The translations under genes were made by a program, and so were the position numbers. Below are positions 31,876-40,484 of a stretch of 64,000 bases of DNA, piece after piece. Origin of the DNA: CAYMDS01 sp964653195 (GTDB lineage: Bacteria > Patescibacteriota > Microgenomatia > Levybacterales > UBA12049); assembly GCA_964653195.1 (NCBI GenBank), contig CAZZCX010000005.1, positions 6,587 to 70,586 of the forward strand, read 5' to 3'. A model generated the notes under the pieces. The model was not told the DNA's origin and made no database searches. It saw only the letters and a list, made by a program, of their open reading frames with translations. The stretch's first letter is position 1; each line of letters opens with the position of its first letter.

Positions 31876-33645
31876 TCATCCGAAGGTGAAGGCGTAGACT
31901 TCCATATTGTCATCTAGAAACTCCAGTTTTAGTATGTGCTGGCCTGCGATAGGCAAATTAATTAGCTTATAAAGCGTATCTTTTGTGACTGTGACTGTAC
32001 CGTTTTTATTATCCTCTCCGAAATATTGGAGCTTTTCGTCTATATACACTTTTACTTGGGATTCCGTTCCATCAGTTTTAGGTTTCATGACTAAGTAAAC
32101 CTCTTTCGCTTTGAAATTAAGATACAGCTTAGATTCACTCATTGGTGCTGCATATTTTTCCGCAATTAGCCACTTTCCTTCATAAGCTAGTTCTGAAGAA
32201 GAAATAGTTCTGGGGCGTAAATATGATGTGAGCTGATCTTTTATTACTCCTTCAGGGGAAACGAATTTATCAATTCTCCAGTATCCGAGATATTTTTCAG
32301 GTGTACTGCCATAATTTTGGTATGTTGGATTATTGATGTCGACTGCTGTAATTTTTGAGCCTGCTTCAGTTAATAATTCCTGGATCATTTTTTCAGTCTC
32401 ATCATACGCACCTTCACCGAAATGGACATATCGGATAAAGCCGTCTATATCTATGAGATATTTGGCCGGCCAGTAATGGTTGTCATAAGCAAGCCAGGTA
32501 GCGAAATCGTTGTCCTGCATGATTGGATATTTGAGGCCGAAATCACTAGCAGCCTCGCGGAGATTATCCAAATCCTTCTCAAATTCAAATTCAGGGGAAT
32601 GGACTCCTATAATTGTAAGACCGTTATCTTTGTACTTTTCATGCCAAGTGCGTAAATAAGGAAATGTACGCTGGCAATTGATACAGGAATACGTCCAGAA
32701 ATCGATGAGAACAACTTTCCCCAATAAAGATTGGAGGACTTGCCCTTCCGTAGCCTCTGGCGAAGGAGGGTTCAACCATGATCCACCCGGTATTAATTCA
32801 GGAGCTTTTTTACCTTTCGGCTGAAGTTCAAAAAGCGGTTTACCCATATCAGTAGTATCAGTTTTACGGCCATTTAACGTATTTAATGCGTCTTTTATCA
32901 CGCCTATATCTTCAAAGTCAGTCAGATTGCTACCGTAATTGGGGAACGATGTCAGGATATACGTCTGGAATTTTCGATCAATATTGAAATATATCGCAGC
33001 TGCTGTGAGGATCATAATAAGCCCGAAGGCTTTTTGTATCAGTTGAGTGTTACTTAAAAGCCAGGGGATTTTTCTAAGCAGTTTCTGTCCGCCAAGCATG
33101 ATCGCAAACATAGGTATCGCAGTACCCAGAGAATAGGAGAGTGTGATAATTAATGCGCTGAAATTTACCGTGCCTGTGATGGCCAAAGTTATAACTGATG
33201 CTAGAATTGGACCTACGCATGGAGTCCAAAGTAGACCAAGAGATAAGCCGACAAGAAGGCCTGAGATAAATTTACTGTGCATATTTGCTTGTCCGGATTT
33301 TGAAGTGTTTACGGGTACGAAGCGTGACAGTTTGGAAAATAACCTTTCAAGAAGAACTTGAAACTGTGGGATAAGAAGGGATATACCGAATGTGGCTATA
33401 ACTAAAATTGAGAAAATTCTCAAAGAATCGGCAGGTATCCCGCTTATTTTGACTATGGTAGATAAAAAGAGTGTAAAGAAAGTGAAGCTTGTGATAAATC
33501 CGGTTATAACACCAAGTGGTCGAGATCTGCTTGCATCCTTACCGCCGATAGTAGAAGAGAGTATGATTGGAAGTACAGGGAGAATGCAGGGGGAGAGGAT
33601 AGTGACTATTCCTGCGATGAATGAGAAAAGAATTAGTAATAACAT
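31876..33645 (-). CDS. DipZ-like fusion: CcdA membrane domain plus thioredoxin/TlpA domain
   Basis: 589 residues. Residues 1-230 form the CcdA/DsbD membrane domain with the redox Cys in SPCILPVLP and WTPCVGPIL, carrying electrons across the membrane. After a linker, a TlpA-like thioredoxin domain has FWTYSCINCQRTFP as the CxxC and the cis-Pro near DNHYWPAKYLID. A C-terminal beta domain (from about 470) is as in mycobacterial DipZ. The protein delivers reducing power to extracytoplasmic thiols, the opposite of the DsbA/DsbB pair. In the linker, NPPSPEATEGQ is encoded by a palindromic repeat (32744-32769), a probable in-frame insertion. The thioredoxin gene follows upstream on the same strand. 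Confidence 0.92.
   Translation of the reverse strand: MLLLILFSFIAGIVTILSPCILPVLPIILSSTIGGKDASRSRPLGVITGFITSFTFFTLFLSTIVKISGIPADSLRIFSILVIATFGISLLIPQFQVLLERLFSKLSRFVPVNTSKSGQANMHSKFISGLLVGLSLGLLWTPCVGPILASVITLAITGTVNFSALIITLSYSLGTAIPMFAIMLGGQKLLRKIPWLLSNTQLIQKAFGLIMILTAAAIYFNIDRKFQTYILTSFPNYGSNLTDFEDIGVIKDALNTLNGRKTDTTDMGKPLFELQPKGKKAPELIPGGSWLNPPSPEATEGQVLQSLLGKVVLIDFWTYSCINCQRTFPYLRTWHEKYKDNGLTIIGVHSPEFEFEKDLDNLREAASDFGLKYPIMQDNDFATWLAYDNHYWPAKYLIDIDGFIRYVHFGEGAYDETEKMIQELLTEAGSKITAVDINNPTYQNYGSTPEKYLGYWRIDKFVSPEGVIKDQLTSYLRPRTISSSELAYEGKWLIAEKYAAPMSESKLYLNFKAKEVYLVMKPKTDGTESQVKVYIDEKLQYFGEDNKNGTVTVTKDTLYKLINLPIAGQHILKLEFLDDNMEVYAFTFG
32744..32769. repeat. palindromic repeat inside DipZ-like gene
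   Basis: CCTTCCGTAGCC facing GGCGAAGGAGG. A related word, GCGAAGGTGGG, occurs in non-coding DNA at about 31824-31834. Confidence 0.55.
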
Positions 33646-33660
33646 TGCGATTTATGATAT

Positions 33661-33681
33661 AAGATTCAAGATTTAAGAATT
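33661..33681. repeat. short heptamer array (3 units)
   Basis: AAGATTC, AAGATTT, AAGAATT directly before the TGTCATCC repeat. Confidence 0.55.
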
Positions 33682-33684
33682 GTA

Positions 33685-33754
33685 TGTCATCCTGAATTTA
33701 TTTCAGGATCCATTTGAACATCGAATAAGATGCTGAATCGAGTTCAACAAGACA
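33685..33754. repeat. TGTCATCCTGAA palindromic repeat, full copy
   Basis: CCTGAA/TTCAGG hairpin followed by ATGCTGAA...TTCAACA and a final GACA, as at 29162-29219. Confidence 0.8.
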
Positions 33755-33782
33755 AATTCATTAATATTTCAGCTATTTTTGT

Positions 33783-34280
33783 CTACTTTATATTCTCCAA
33801 TAATTCTGACATCGCACCGCCGTTCCATTTAGTGACTTCATTTCCGTCTGAATCGATTTGTACAAACGTATGCTGGTATGTAATTCCGTATTTTTTCGCC
33901 AAATCCTTTTCCTCTTTGTCAGTCTCCGTATCGTTGTAATTTATTCTTATTACAGTAACAGCTTCCGGTATCTGACTCTCCTGATTCATAAATACTTTAT
34001 CGACAGGAATACAGGTCGGGCACCAATTGGCATAGAAAAAAAGAACTCTTTTGTTATCAGCGCGTTGTTCAAGTACACCGTCTTGATAAACAACATATCT
34101 GCCTGCACCGGCTTTTGGTGAGGAATTGTTATCTGATTGATTCTCATCCTGAGTTACCCTATCTGAGGTATCATTCATCTGTTTATTGCCCTGCATCGCA
34201 GTTCTTGGATATAAAATGAAGGCAGTTATTCCGAGAATTACTAAAACTCCGATAATTAAAATAAAATTTCTATTCGTCAT
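33783..34280 (-). CDS. membrane-anchored thioredoxin-like protein
   Basis: 165 residues. One N-terminal helix (about residues 6-24), an Asn/Asp/Ser linker and a thioredoxin fold with FFYANWCPTCIPVDK as the CxxC and a C-terminal WNGGAMSELL. The usual cis-Pro before the last strand is not evident (TYQHTFVQIDSD), so activity may differ. Located upstream of the DipZ-like gene on the same strand; it may take electrons from it. Confidence 0.87.
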   Translation of the reverse strand: MTNRNFILIIGVLVILGITAFILYPRTAMQGNKQMNDTSDRVTQDENQSDNNSSPKAGAGRYVVYQDGVLEQRADNKRVLFFYANWCPTCIPVDKVFMNQESQIPEAVTVIRINYNDTETDKEEKDLAKKYGITYQHTFVQIDSDGNEVTKWNGGAMSELLENIK

Positions 34281-34323
34281 ATTTTATATATATTAACTTA
34301 TTTTAATAAATTTGTCAGGGAAA

Positions 34324-34349
34324 TCTAACCCCCGGGGTATATTGACTTC
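34324..34349 (-). repeat. left REP palindrome of the RAYT unit
   Basis: On the minus strand it reads GAAGTCAATATACCCCGGGG then GTTAGA; it matches the right REP at 21 of 26 positions. Confidence 0.9.
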
Positions 34350-34386
34350 GTACATCGGAACATATAATCTGAGAGTAAAATATATA

Positions 34387-35058
34387 ATGCCACGCAGGAA
34401 AACAATCTTAGCTAATGGAGAATATTACCATGTTTTTAATAGAGGTGTAGCTAGTATACCTATATTTAAAAACCAATCCTCTTATAAAAGATTTATAAAC
34501 TTAATTGATTATCTACAGTATGGAAATACACCTACTAGTTTTTCGAATTTTTTAAAACATTCGATTGCTGATAGGCAGGAGATTGTGACCAAATTGCAAA
34601 TAGAGAATAGACAGCTCATAGAGATTATATCTTTTTGCCTTATGCCTAATCATTATCATTTTGTTTTGTTGCAGAAAGTTGATAAGGGAATATCTAAATT
34701 TATTGCCAATCTTCAAAATAGTTATGGGAAATATTTTAACCTGAGATTCAAAAGAACTGGACCATTGGTCCAGCCATCATTTAAAGCTGTTAGGATTGAA
34801 ACTAATGAACAATTATTGCATGTAACCAGATATATCCATCTAAATCCTATTACAAGTTTTTTGGTAAATGAAATTGAATTTTTAAGTTATGAATGGAGCT
34901 CATTGCCTGAATATATTACTAATATAAAGCGTTATTCTTTTATAAATACCGATATTGTATTAGATATCCTTGATAGTGAACAGTATAAGGAATTTGTCTT
35001 TGATCAAATTAATTATCAGCAGGAATTACATAAGATTAGGCATTTAATGCTTGAATAA
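34387..35058 (+). CDS. REP-associated tyrosine transposase (Y1 HUH, IS200-like)
   Basis: 223 residues from ATG 34387. Single-strand DNA transposase of the RAYT type. The N-terminal YYHVFNRG strand, the HUH motif CLMPNHYHFVL (His-x-His), the helix FIANLQNSYGKYFNLRFKR with the catalytic-type Tyr, and TRYIHLNPI are all present. RAYTs mobilise REP palindromes. Here the gene is directly flanked by REP copies in inverted orientation, with a third REP 2.6 kb away, so the unit is probably a working or recently working REP system. A frame extends upstream to 34312 through the left REP, but translation from there is unlikely. Confidence 0.93.
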   Translation: MPRRKTILANGEYYHVFNRGVASIPIFKNQSSYKRFINLIDYLQYGNTPTSFSNFLKHSIADRQEIVTKLQIENRQLIEIISFCLMPNHYHFVLLQKVDKGISKFIANLQNSYGKYFNLRFKRTGPLVQPSFKAVRIETNEQLLHVTRYIHLNPITSFLVNEIEFLSYEWSSLPEYITNIKRYSFINTDIVLDILDSEQYKEFVFDQINYQQELHKIRHLMLE

Positions 35059-35078
35059 AAGTTTGCGTACTGATGTTA

Positions 35079-35104
35079 GAAGCTATTTTACGCCGGGGGT
35101 TAGA
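35079..35104 (+). repeat. right REP palindrome of the RAYT unit
   Basis: GAAGCTATTTTACGCCGGGG then GTTAGA, 20 bp after the transposase stop, inverted relative to the left copy. Confidence 0.9.
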
Positions 35105-35116
35105 GTTGATTTAATT

Positions 35117-35539
35117 CTACTTTTTATAATTAAGTTTAAATAGGCAAAATGAGATAAATAGAAAAGCTGTTAGGCAAAGTGTAGCTTGTGTGATGAAGCC
35201 AAAAATTTCAAAGAATTTCGTAGTGCATACGAATCCAGCTGAGCAGGGCACAAGCGGAAGATTAATTAGTTTCCAATGAACCAGTTGTTGATAGGCTGCA
35301 GATGGTATACCTAGAAGCAGAAAGGGGACTGAAAAATATTTCAAATTTATATCGCGTTTTAGAATACCTACAGTTAGAATTAATAGAAGTCCCAGCATGA
35401 GCATTCTCTCTATCCAGCAAAGCGGTGCTGCGGGATTGCCTTTGATTTCAATGAAAAATATACTTGCAGCTGTAGCAAGTAGAGCCATTGTCCAGGCAAG
35501 ATATGCATAGATATTGAGCGATTTTGTATTTTTATCCAT
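35117..35539 (-). CDS. DsbB-like membrane protein with degenerate first CxxC
   Basis: 140 residues, four membrane helices. The first loop reads AAPLCWIERMLMLG where active DsbB has C-x-L-C-W-x-[QE]-R, so the first Cys is replaced by Ala. The second pair is kept (PCSAGFVCTTKFFEIFGFIT). Alignment with the intact DsbB at 17802 is clear along the whole length. It may be inactive, work through a mixed-disulfide route or serve another partner. Divergent from the Gmad2 gene. Confidence 0.85.
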   Translation of the reverse strand: MDKNTKSLNIYAYLAWTMALLATAASIFFIEIKGNPAAPLCWIERMLMLGLLLILTVGILKRDINLKYFSVPFLLLGIPSAAYQQLVHWKLINLPLVPCSAGFVCTTKFFEIFGFITQATLCLTAFLFISFCLFKLNYKK

Positions 35540-35633
35540 TTGATACTTTATATCATACCCCGAATTTTTTTACATGATATTTATCACATTTGTATCGTTG
35601 CAGATTTAGCGAAAACATTATATGCTCAATTTG

Positions 35634-36170
35634 ATGAAGAAAAGTATCAAAATTCTGCTTGTTTTTATATTTTTGAACGTAATCGGCGCATTTGTACTCT
35701 TTCGCATTTGGAAGAATGTTGAAGTTAGCGGGATAAGTAATTTTGAGGAATGTACGGCATATAATTATCCCATCCAAGATTCCTATCCGCCAAGGTGCAG
35801 TACGCCAGATGGTAAGACATTTACACAGGATATCGGAAATGAACTTGAATATACGGATCTTATTCGCATTGATACACCTAGACCGAATAGCGACGTTGTA
35901 AGTCCTCTAAATATAAAAGGCGTTGCAAGAGGTAGTTGGTTTTGGGAAGCCAATTCAACTGCGGAAATTTATGATGGAAATGGACTATCAATAGGAAATG
36001 GATTTGTGATAGCTGTTGGTGAATCAATGACTGAGGATTTCGTAAAAATGGAAGGTGTTATAGAATTTGAAAAACCAGAAACTCCTACGGGTAAGCTTAT
36101 ACTAAGAAATGATAATCCTTCAGGTCTTGTGGAAAATCAGAAGGAATTAATTATACCAGTAAAATTTTAA
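35634..36170 (+). CDS. exported Gmad2-domain protein
   Basis: 178 residues from ATG 35634 (ATG 35622 is also possible). Signal-anchor at residues 4-24. A small Cys-containing module (FEECTAYNYPIQDSYPPRCS then TPDGKTF) precedes an immunoglobulin-like Gmad2 domain: RIDTPRPNSDVVSPLNIKG, ARGSWFWEANSTAEIYDGNG and MTEDFVKMEGVIEFE. Gmad2 is known from GerM-type and other envelope proteins; its ligand is not known. Extracytoplasmic and possibly disulfide-bonded. Confidence 0.85.
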   Translation: MKKSIKILLVFIFLNVIGAFVLFRIWKNVEVSGISNFEECTAYNYPIQDSYPPRCSTPDGKTFTQDIGNELEYTDLIRIDTPRPNSDVVSPLNIKGVARGSWFWEANSTAEIYDGNGLSIGNGFVIAVGESMTEDFVKMEGVIEFEKPETPTGKLILRNDNPSGLVENQKELIIPVKF

Positions 36171-36283
36171 TAGATTCTAGATGTGTATTGATAACTTCTT
36201 ATCTTCTTCTTACCTACTTTTAAAGTAACTTACATGTTGTAGTGCTAGATTTACCTTAAGTATGAAGGGAGGTGAGATTATAA

Positions 36284-36955
36284 ATGAAAACAATTATAGG
36301 TGTTATTTCAGATAGAGAACATGCAGAGTTGGCGATTGAAGATTTAAAGACCAGAGGTTATAAACCTGATGAATTATCAATAATTATGCGCGATCAGAGC
36401 CAGGCTCAAGAGATGTCTGCTGATACTGGAGTAGATGTTGTAAGCGGTACAGCGACCGGTGCTACGACAGGAGCAGTGCTCGGTGGTTTGGCTGGACTTT
36501 TGGCAAGTTATATGATTCCTGGATTGGGAGCATTTTTTATCGGAGGACCTATTGCATCGGCTTTAGGACTTACTGGTGCAGCAGCTACAACGGCTTCAGG
36601 TGCAGCTACAGGTGCACTTGCGGGTGGATTTTTGGGAGCTTTAACAGGACTTGGATTATCTGAGGATGATGCCAGATTATATGAGGAGAGTGTTAATGCT
36701 GGAAAAATACTCATTGCCGTACCTGTTCTAAATGAATCTGAAAAAGAAGTGGAGGGGTTATTACGTGCTCATTATGCTGACCAGATAAAATCTATAAATG
36801 CATCAACAGGAACTGATAGATTCGAAGATAAAAAGACTTTGAATAAATCCGTTGATTCAGAAGATTTTAGGGAAGAAATTTCTGATTACTCTCCGAAGTA
36901 TCATACGGTTAGTACTAAAGGTGGTAAGTCGAAAAGGACTTCTGAAAGTGGATGA
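36284..36955 (+). CDS. general stress protein 17M-like protein with glycine-rich membrane region
   Basis: 223 residues. N-terminal domain MKTIIGVISDREHAELAIEDLKTRGY matches the YflT/GSP17M fold. The centre is Gly/Ala-rich and hydrophobic (TGATTGAVLGGLAGLLASY and later repeats), like DUF1269/DUF1269-type glycine zippers that insert in membranes. Then EDDARLYEESVNAGKILIAV and a polar tail. Ribosome site GGGAGGTGA is strong. Probably a stress-linked membrane-associated protein. Confidence 0.82.
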   Translation: MKTIIGVISDREHAELAIEDLKTRGYKPDELSIIMRDQSQAQEMSADTGVDVVSGTATGATTGAVLGGLAGLLASYMIPGLGAFFIGGPIASALGLTGAAATTASGAATGALAGGFLGALTGLGLSEDDARLYEESVNAGKILIAVPVLNESEKEVEGLLRAHYADQIKSINASTGTDRFEDKKTLNKSVDSEDFREEISDYSPKYHTVSTKGGKSKRTSESG

Positions 36956-37004
36956 TAAAATGTACTAGTAAACGAGTACATAAATTGGTGAATCATAATT
37001 TGGA

Positions 37005-37033
37005 CAAAACAGTTACCTTTGGTAGCTGTTTTG
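37005..37033 (+). terminator. terminator after the stress protein gene
   Basis: CAAAACAGTTACC pairs with GGTAGCTGTTTTG around TTT with one G-T pair; T-rich bases follow. Confidence 0.65.
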
Positions 37034-37114
37034 TTGCTTGATGCACGTATTCTTAGCAAAGAGTGAAAGTTATTATTTGCGGATACAAATTAATAGATAT
37101 ATAATGCATTTATT

Positions 37115-37768
37115 GTGAATAAAAATATAGTAATTATTGCAGTATTAATCGCTTTTGCCTTATTAGGTGGGGGAGCATACATGATGCTGAGTCGTTCATA
37201 TGATAAACCTGCTGACACTAATGGTCAAAAATCTATAACTCCAGCTATTTCAAGCGAGAGGGGTATCAAATCACTTCGAGATTTTGCAAGTTTAGGTTCT
37301 AATAAAGAGTGTACGTTTAGTGACCTAGATTCAGACAATAAAGGTACAATGTATATAGGAAATGGTGAGGTTAGGGGAGATTTTGAATCGAATATAGATG
37401 GAAAAATAGTTATTTCTCATATGATTCAGGATGAGAATGGAATGTTTATATGGACAGATGGAGAGAAGCAGGGATTTAAAGTATCGCTTGAATCAATAAA
37501 TGATGCTGTAGAAAAAGTAGATACAACAGGATTTGATTTAAATAAAGAGGTTGATTACAGTTGTAAGCCTTGGTCGGTTGTTCAGGGTGTTTTTGATGCA
37601 CCAAGGGATGTCGAATTTCAGGATTTTAGTAAAATGATGAAAGGTATAGCAGAGAAGATGCAAGTTGAATCTACCCCAGGTGCTACAGGTTCATCGTCTT
37701 GCTCTATGTGTGATAATCTTCCAGCAGAATCACAAGCTTCATGCCGTACAGCCCTCAAATGCGACTAA
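37115..37768 (+). CDS. exported unknown protein with C-terminal Cys cluster
   Basis: 217 residues from GTG 37115. Signal-anchor at residues 4-25, then a beta-rich domain (LGSNKECTFSDLDSDNKGTMYIGNGEVRGDFES and SHMIQDENGMFIWTDGEKQGFKVS) which recalls lipoprotein-like folds common in Patescibacteria. The end holds CSMCDNLPAESQASCRTALKCD-type spacing of four Cys, a likely disulfide or metal site. Function unknown. Confidence 0.75.
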   Translation: MNKNIVIIAVLIAFALLGGGAYMMLSRSYDKPADTNGQKSITPAISSERGIKSLRDFASLGSNKECTFSDLDSDNKGTMYIGNGEVRGDFESNIDGKIVISHMIQDENGMFIWTDGEKQGFKVSLESINDAVEKVDTTGFDLNKEVDYSCKPWSVVQGVFDAPRDVEFQDFSKMMKGIAEKMQVESTPGATGSSSCSMCDNLPAESQASCRTALKCD

Positions 37769-37857
37769 TTGATACTTCGTTTCTAGGTTTAGTTAACCTT
37801 CATTGCTAGTAATCATAATTGATTATTTTAACTCACCTACAATATTGATAGAATAAT

Positions 37858-38118
37858 ATGGTGAAGAGGTATTGGTTCAAAGCAAAAAAGTATGGATGGG
37901 GATGGTATCCTGCGAGTGTCGAAGGATGGCTTATTATATTGGCTTATGTCATATATATAATATTTCTAGCCAAAAAGCTGGAAACGATGCTTGATATAAG
38001 CTCATCTTCCGCGCTCCAATACGCTATAGCGTTTTTGTTTCCCACATTAATATTGCTGATGGTATGTTTTTGGAGAGGTGAGAAACCAGGGTGGCATTGG
38101 GGAGATAAGAAAAAGTAA
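37858..38118 (+). CDS. small membrane protein, unknown
   Basis: 86 residues. Two hydrophobic helices (about 24-40 and 54-70) with aromatic, basic ends (KAKKYGWGWYPASVEGW and PGWHWGDKKK). Hypothetical proteins with the same WGWYPASWQGW-type lead are frequent in bacteria with small genomes. Function not known. Confidence 0.75.
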   Translation: MVKRYWFKAKKYGWGWYPASVEGWLIILAYVIYIIFLAKKLETMLDISSSSALQYAIAFLFPTLILLMVCFWRGEKPGWHWGDKKK

Positions 38119-38304
38119 GATCAAAATATTAAAGTTTATTGGATAACTATCCATTTGATATACTTAATTTGTACGATGTATTGTCTTACATAATTTTCTA
38201 ATTAGACTCACTTTCCCTTTTTCTTTACTTCATTTAGGCCTACTTCGTCACTATTCTTAACTATTTATTTGGATGTTTAGTAATTGTTGCGTAAATTCAT
38301 ATTA

Positions 38305-39480
38305 TCAAGAGAATTGATATTTTCTCACTATATATAAACTAAGGGGAAAAACAGTAAAAAGAGTAAGGATTCCTAATAAAGTATACATCCATCTTACTGA
38401 AAAAAGGCTGATTATGGGTCCAGAAGTAAGTGTAATAATGATATATAGAACTCCAATTAGCATACTTAATAGAGAAATTGCAGTCGCGCGGTACTTAGAA
38501 TCAAAAGCTTCATTAGTATACTTAGTGAGTATCATCCATCTCGCGGTAGAGCTCATCATTCCACCTGCTACGAAAGGAACTCCGATCCAGCCCTGAAGGA
38601 GAAATCCAGGTGAAAGTGAAAGTATCATGATTGTCGGAAAAAACAGTATTGACAGCTTTTCCGTAAAGATATGTGAGTTTTTTATAAGATTAGTCAGTAT
38701 AAGAATATTGCTTAAACGGAGAGCTGCGTCAATTATGCCTCGCTCCTGGTTGCTAAATCCTAGTTCGACAAGTACATATCCATTAAAGTATAAAGCGCAT
38801 GTCCAAGTTATCGCTCCAACCAATATATAAAATAAAGAAATAGATGCTGTAGGCTTATTTTTAAAAGCTTCTTTAGAGCCAAATTTTATTTGTCGTAGAT
38901 AGTTGCGTATCGTAAATTTTTCAGAATCGACTTTAGGTTCTATGAAAAAGAAGGATAAAGTAAATGCTGATAATAAACATAATCCATATAGAATATAGGG
39001 GAGGCCATAATAATAAGAATAAAGAAATCCACCTAGAAAAGTTGCCGTTAGTAATCCAATTTGATACCAAAATGCTTGTTTGCCAAGAATTTTTGAAAAC
39101 ATATTTTCCTGGCCATCTTGTTTAAGAGAATCATAAACAAGCGCTTCAACAGATCCGGAAAGTAGCGAGTCTGCTATTCCTACAAGCGCTGCTAATATCA
39201 TGAAATGTGAAAAAGAGGTTGCTAGAGGGAAGAGTAGAAAGCTTATACTACCAAAGAAAAATCCTAAAATTGAAGTAAGTTTTTTGCCAAGTAAGTCAGC
39301 AAAAGCCCCAGTGGGCAGTTCTCCTATTACTTGAATGAAATATTGAAACGCAACAAGTAAAGATATTTCTAAAGCCGTAAGTCTACCCTGATAAAAAACA
39401 ATCCAAATAGGGATAGTAAATATAAGTGAGTGCAGAAACTGAGTGATGGTATAGAGTCTGCTGTTTCTTTTTGAAATCAT
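38305..39480 (-). CDS. major facilitator superfamily transporter
   Basis: 391 residues, about 12 membrane helices. The loop between helices 2 and 3 reads GAFADLLGKKLTSI, close to the MFS motif GxxADRxGRR. The central cytosolic loop is short. MFS members move drugs, sugars or other solutes by proton exchange; no substrate can be assigned. Divergent from the gene at 39547. Confidence 0.88.
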   Translation of the reverse strand: MISKRNSRLYTITQFLHSLIFTIPIWIVFYQGRLTALEISLLVAFQYFIQVIGELPTGAFADLLGKKLTSILGFFFGSISFLLFPLATSFSHFMILAALVGIADSLLSGSVEALVYDSLKQDGQENMFSKILGKQAFWYQIGLLTATFLGGFLYSYYYGLPYILYGLCLLSAFTLSFFFIEPKVDSEKFTIRNYLRQIKFGSKEAFKNKPTASISLFYILVGAITWTCALYFNGYVLVELGFSNQERGIIDAALRLSNILILTNLIKNSHIFTEKLSILFFPTIMILSLSPGFLLQGWIGVPFVAGGMMSSTARWMILTKYTNEAFDSKYRATAISLLSMLIGVLYIIITLTSGPIISLFSVRWMYTLLGILTLFTVFPLSLYIVRKYQFS

Positions 39481-39546
39481 GGTGTTATTATAGAATGCTT
39501 TTGAATGCTCATCAATAGAACCTTGAAAGTCTGATATAATATAAGC

Positions 39547-39855
39547 ATGGGGTATCTCGTTGAGTTGAATACTTTATTCCGTCCACCCAGTAGTTTTGAT
39601 TTTTCTTCATTAGTAAGTGGTGAAAGATATACAGTGACTTTAGAAAAAGAGCGAGCATTTCCTCTACATTTGGCCATACTTCTAATTGATAAAGAATGGA
39701 ATTTCTATGGGTATTGTGTTGCTCATTCTGCAGTAGTTAAAGAACAGAAAACTATAATTGAATTTGAAATGTTAACTAAATTTTCTCTCGATGAACAAAA
39801 GCTTTACCGAGAAAAATTTTTGGAAGCTGGAAAAATGACCGGAGAAGTGGTGTAG
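39547..39855 (+). CDS. conserved unknown small protein
   Basis: 102 residues. The strand-turn-strand RAFPLHLAILLIDKEWNFYGYCVAHS and the following amphipathic IIEFEMLTKFSLDEQKLYREKFLEA look like a small conserved cytosolic domain, but no named family is certain. TATAAT at 39535-39540 places the transcription start at or next to the ATG, so the mRNA is probably leaderless. Confidence 0.7.
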   Translation: MGYLVELNTLFRPPSSFDFSSLVSGERYTVTLEKERAFPLHLAILLIDKEWNFYGYCVAHSAVVKEQKTIIEFEMLTKFSLDEQKLYREKFLEAGKMTGEVV

Positions 39856-39901
39856 TTTCATTTTTTGTAAGTTGTTTGGGAGGGGATTGAAAGGAAGCGT
39901 T

Positions 39902-40360
39902 TTACTGACTATCTACTGTTTGCTCTACTTCTTCTTTTGAGACGGGTTTCACTAACTGCATAAGCTCTACTATGCCAAAGGCCACTAAGGCATAAACTAT
40001 AGCTGCGACTATAGTTGACCATTCAAAGTAATTTCCTTGTGTGGTCGCAGTGATACCAAATATACTCCTGAAAGGAGTAGCTAGAGGGTTTGATAGTGAA
40101 TAAATTAAGCTCGTGAAAGCATTTAGAGGGTTGGCGTTAAGGGCTTTTAGAGTCATACGAAATGCTAATAAAAATTCAATTACACCTAAAATGTACCAGA
40201 TAATTTGGTTGGTTCGGAAAATTGCTTTCTTTTTTTGAAATACTCTTTGGGGATGTTCATTTACTACTTGTGGCGTGACTTGTTTCGTAGTTTTTACTAC
40301 CTGAGTAGGGATGGATTTAGATACAGTCGTTACTTCTTGAGTTTCTACTACTTCAGGCAT
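39902..40360 (-). CDS. YggT-family membrane protein
   Basis: 152 residues. A polar N-terminal 50 residues rich in Val, Thr and Gln is followed by two membrane helices with the YggT signature FRMTLKALNANPLNAFTSLI and LSNPLATPFRSIFG. YggT proteins are small membrane proteins near cell-division genes in some bacteria; their exact role is open. Confidence 0.83.
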   Translation of the reverse strand: MPEVVETQEVTTVSKSIPTQVVKTTKQVTPQVVNEHPQRVFQKKKAIFRTNQIIWYILGVIEFLLAFRMTLKALNANPLNAFTSLIYSLSNPLATPFRSIFGITATTQGNYFEWSTIVAAIVYALVAFGIVELMQLVKPVSKEEVEQTVDSQ

Positions 40361-40449
40361 AGATTCCTTTCGGTACTATCTCATGGTATGTTAATGATGA
40401 AATATAGTCAAGCTCAACTTTAGATCGTTTTGACGACTCATTTTAACTA

Positions 40450-40478
40450 TTGACATATACCCCCAGGGGGTATATCAT
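40450..40478 (+). promoter_or_regulatory. copper operon promoter with CsoR operator in the spacer
   Basis: TTGACA (40450-40455), 17 bp, TATCAT (40473-40478). A perfect 19-bp palindrome TATACCCCCAGGGGGTATA (40456-40474) fills the spacer and matches the known CsoR operator type. The predicted start of transcription coincides with the csoR-like ATG at 40485, so the message is leaderless. Confidence 0.92.
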
Positions 40479-40484
40479 TTATTA

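Noticed and set aside
36508..36714. Antisense open frame under the stress-protein gene
   Set aside because: Product is Ala/Pro low complexity mirrored from the Gly/Ala-rich sense frame.
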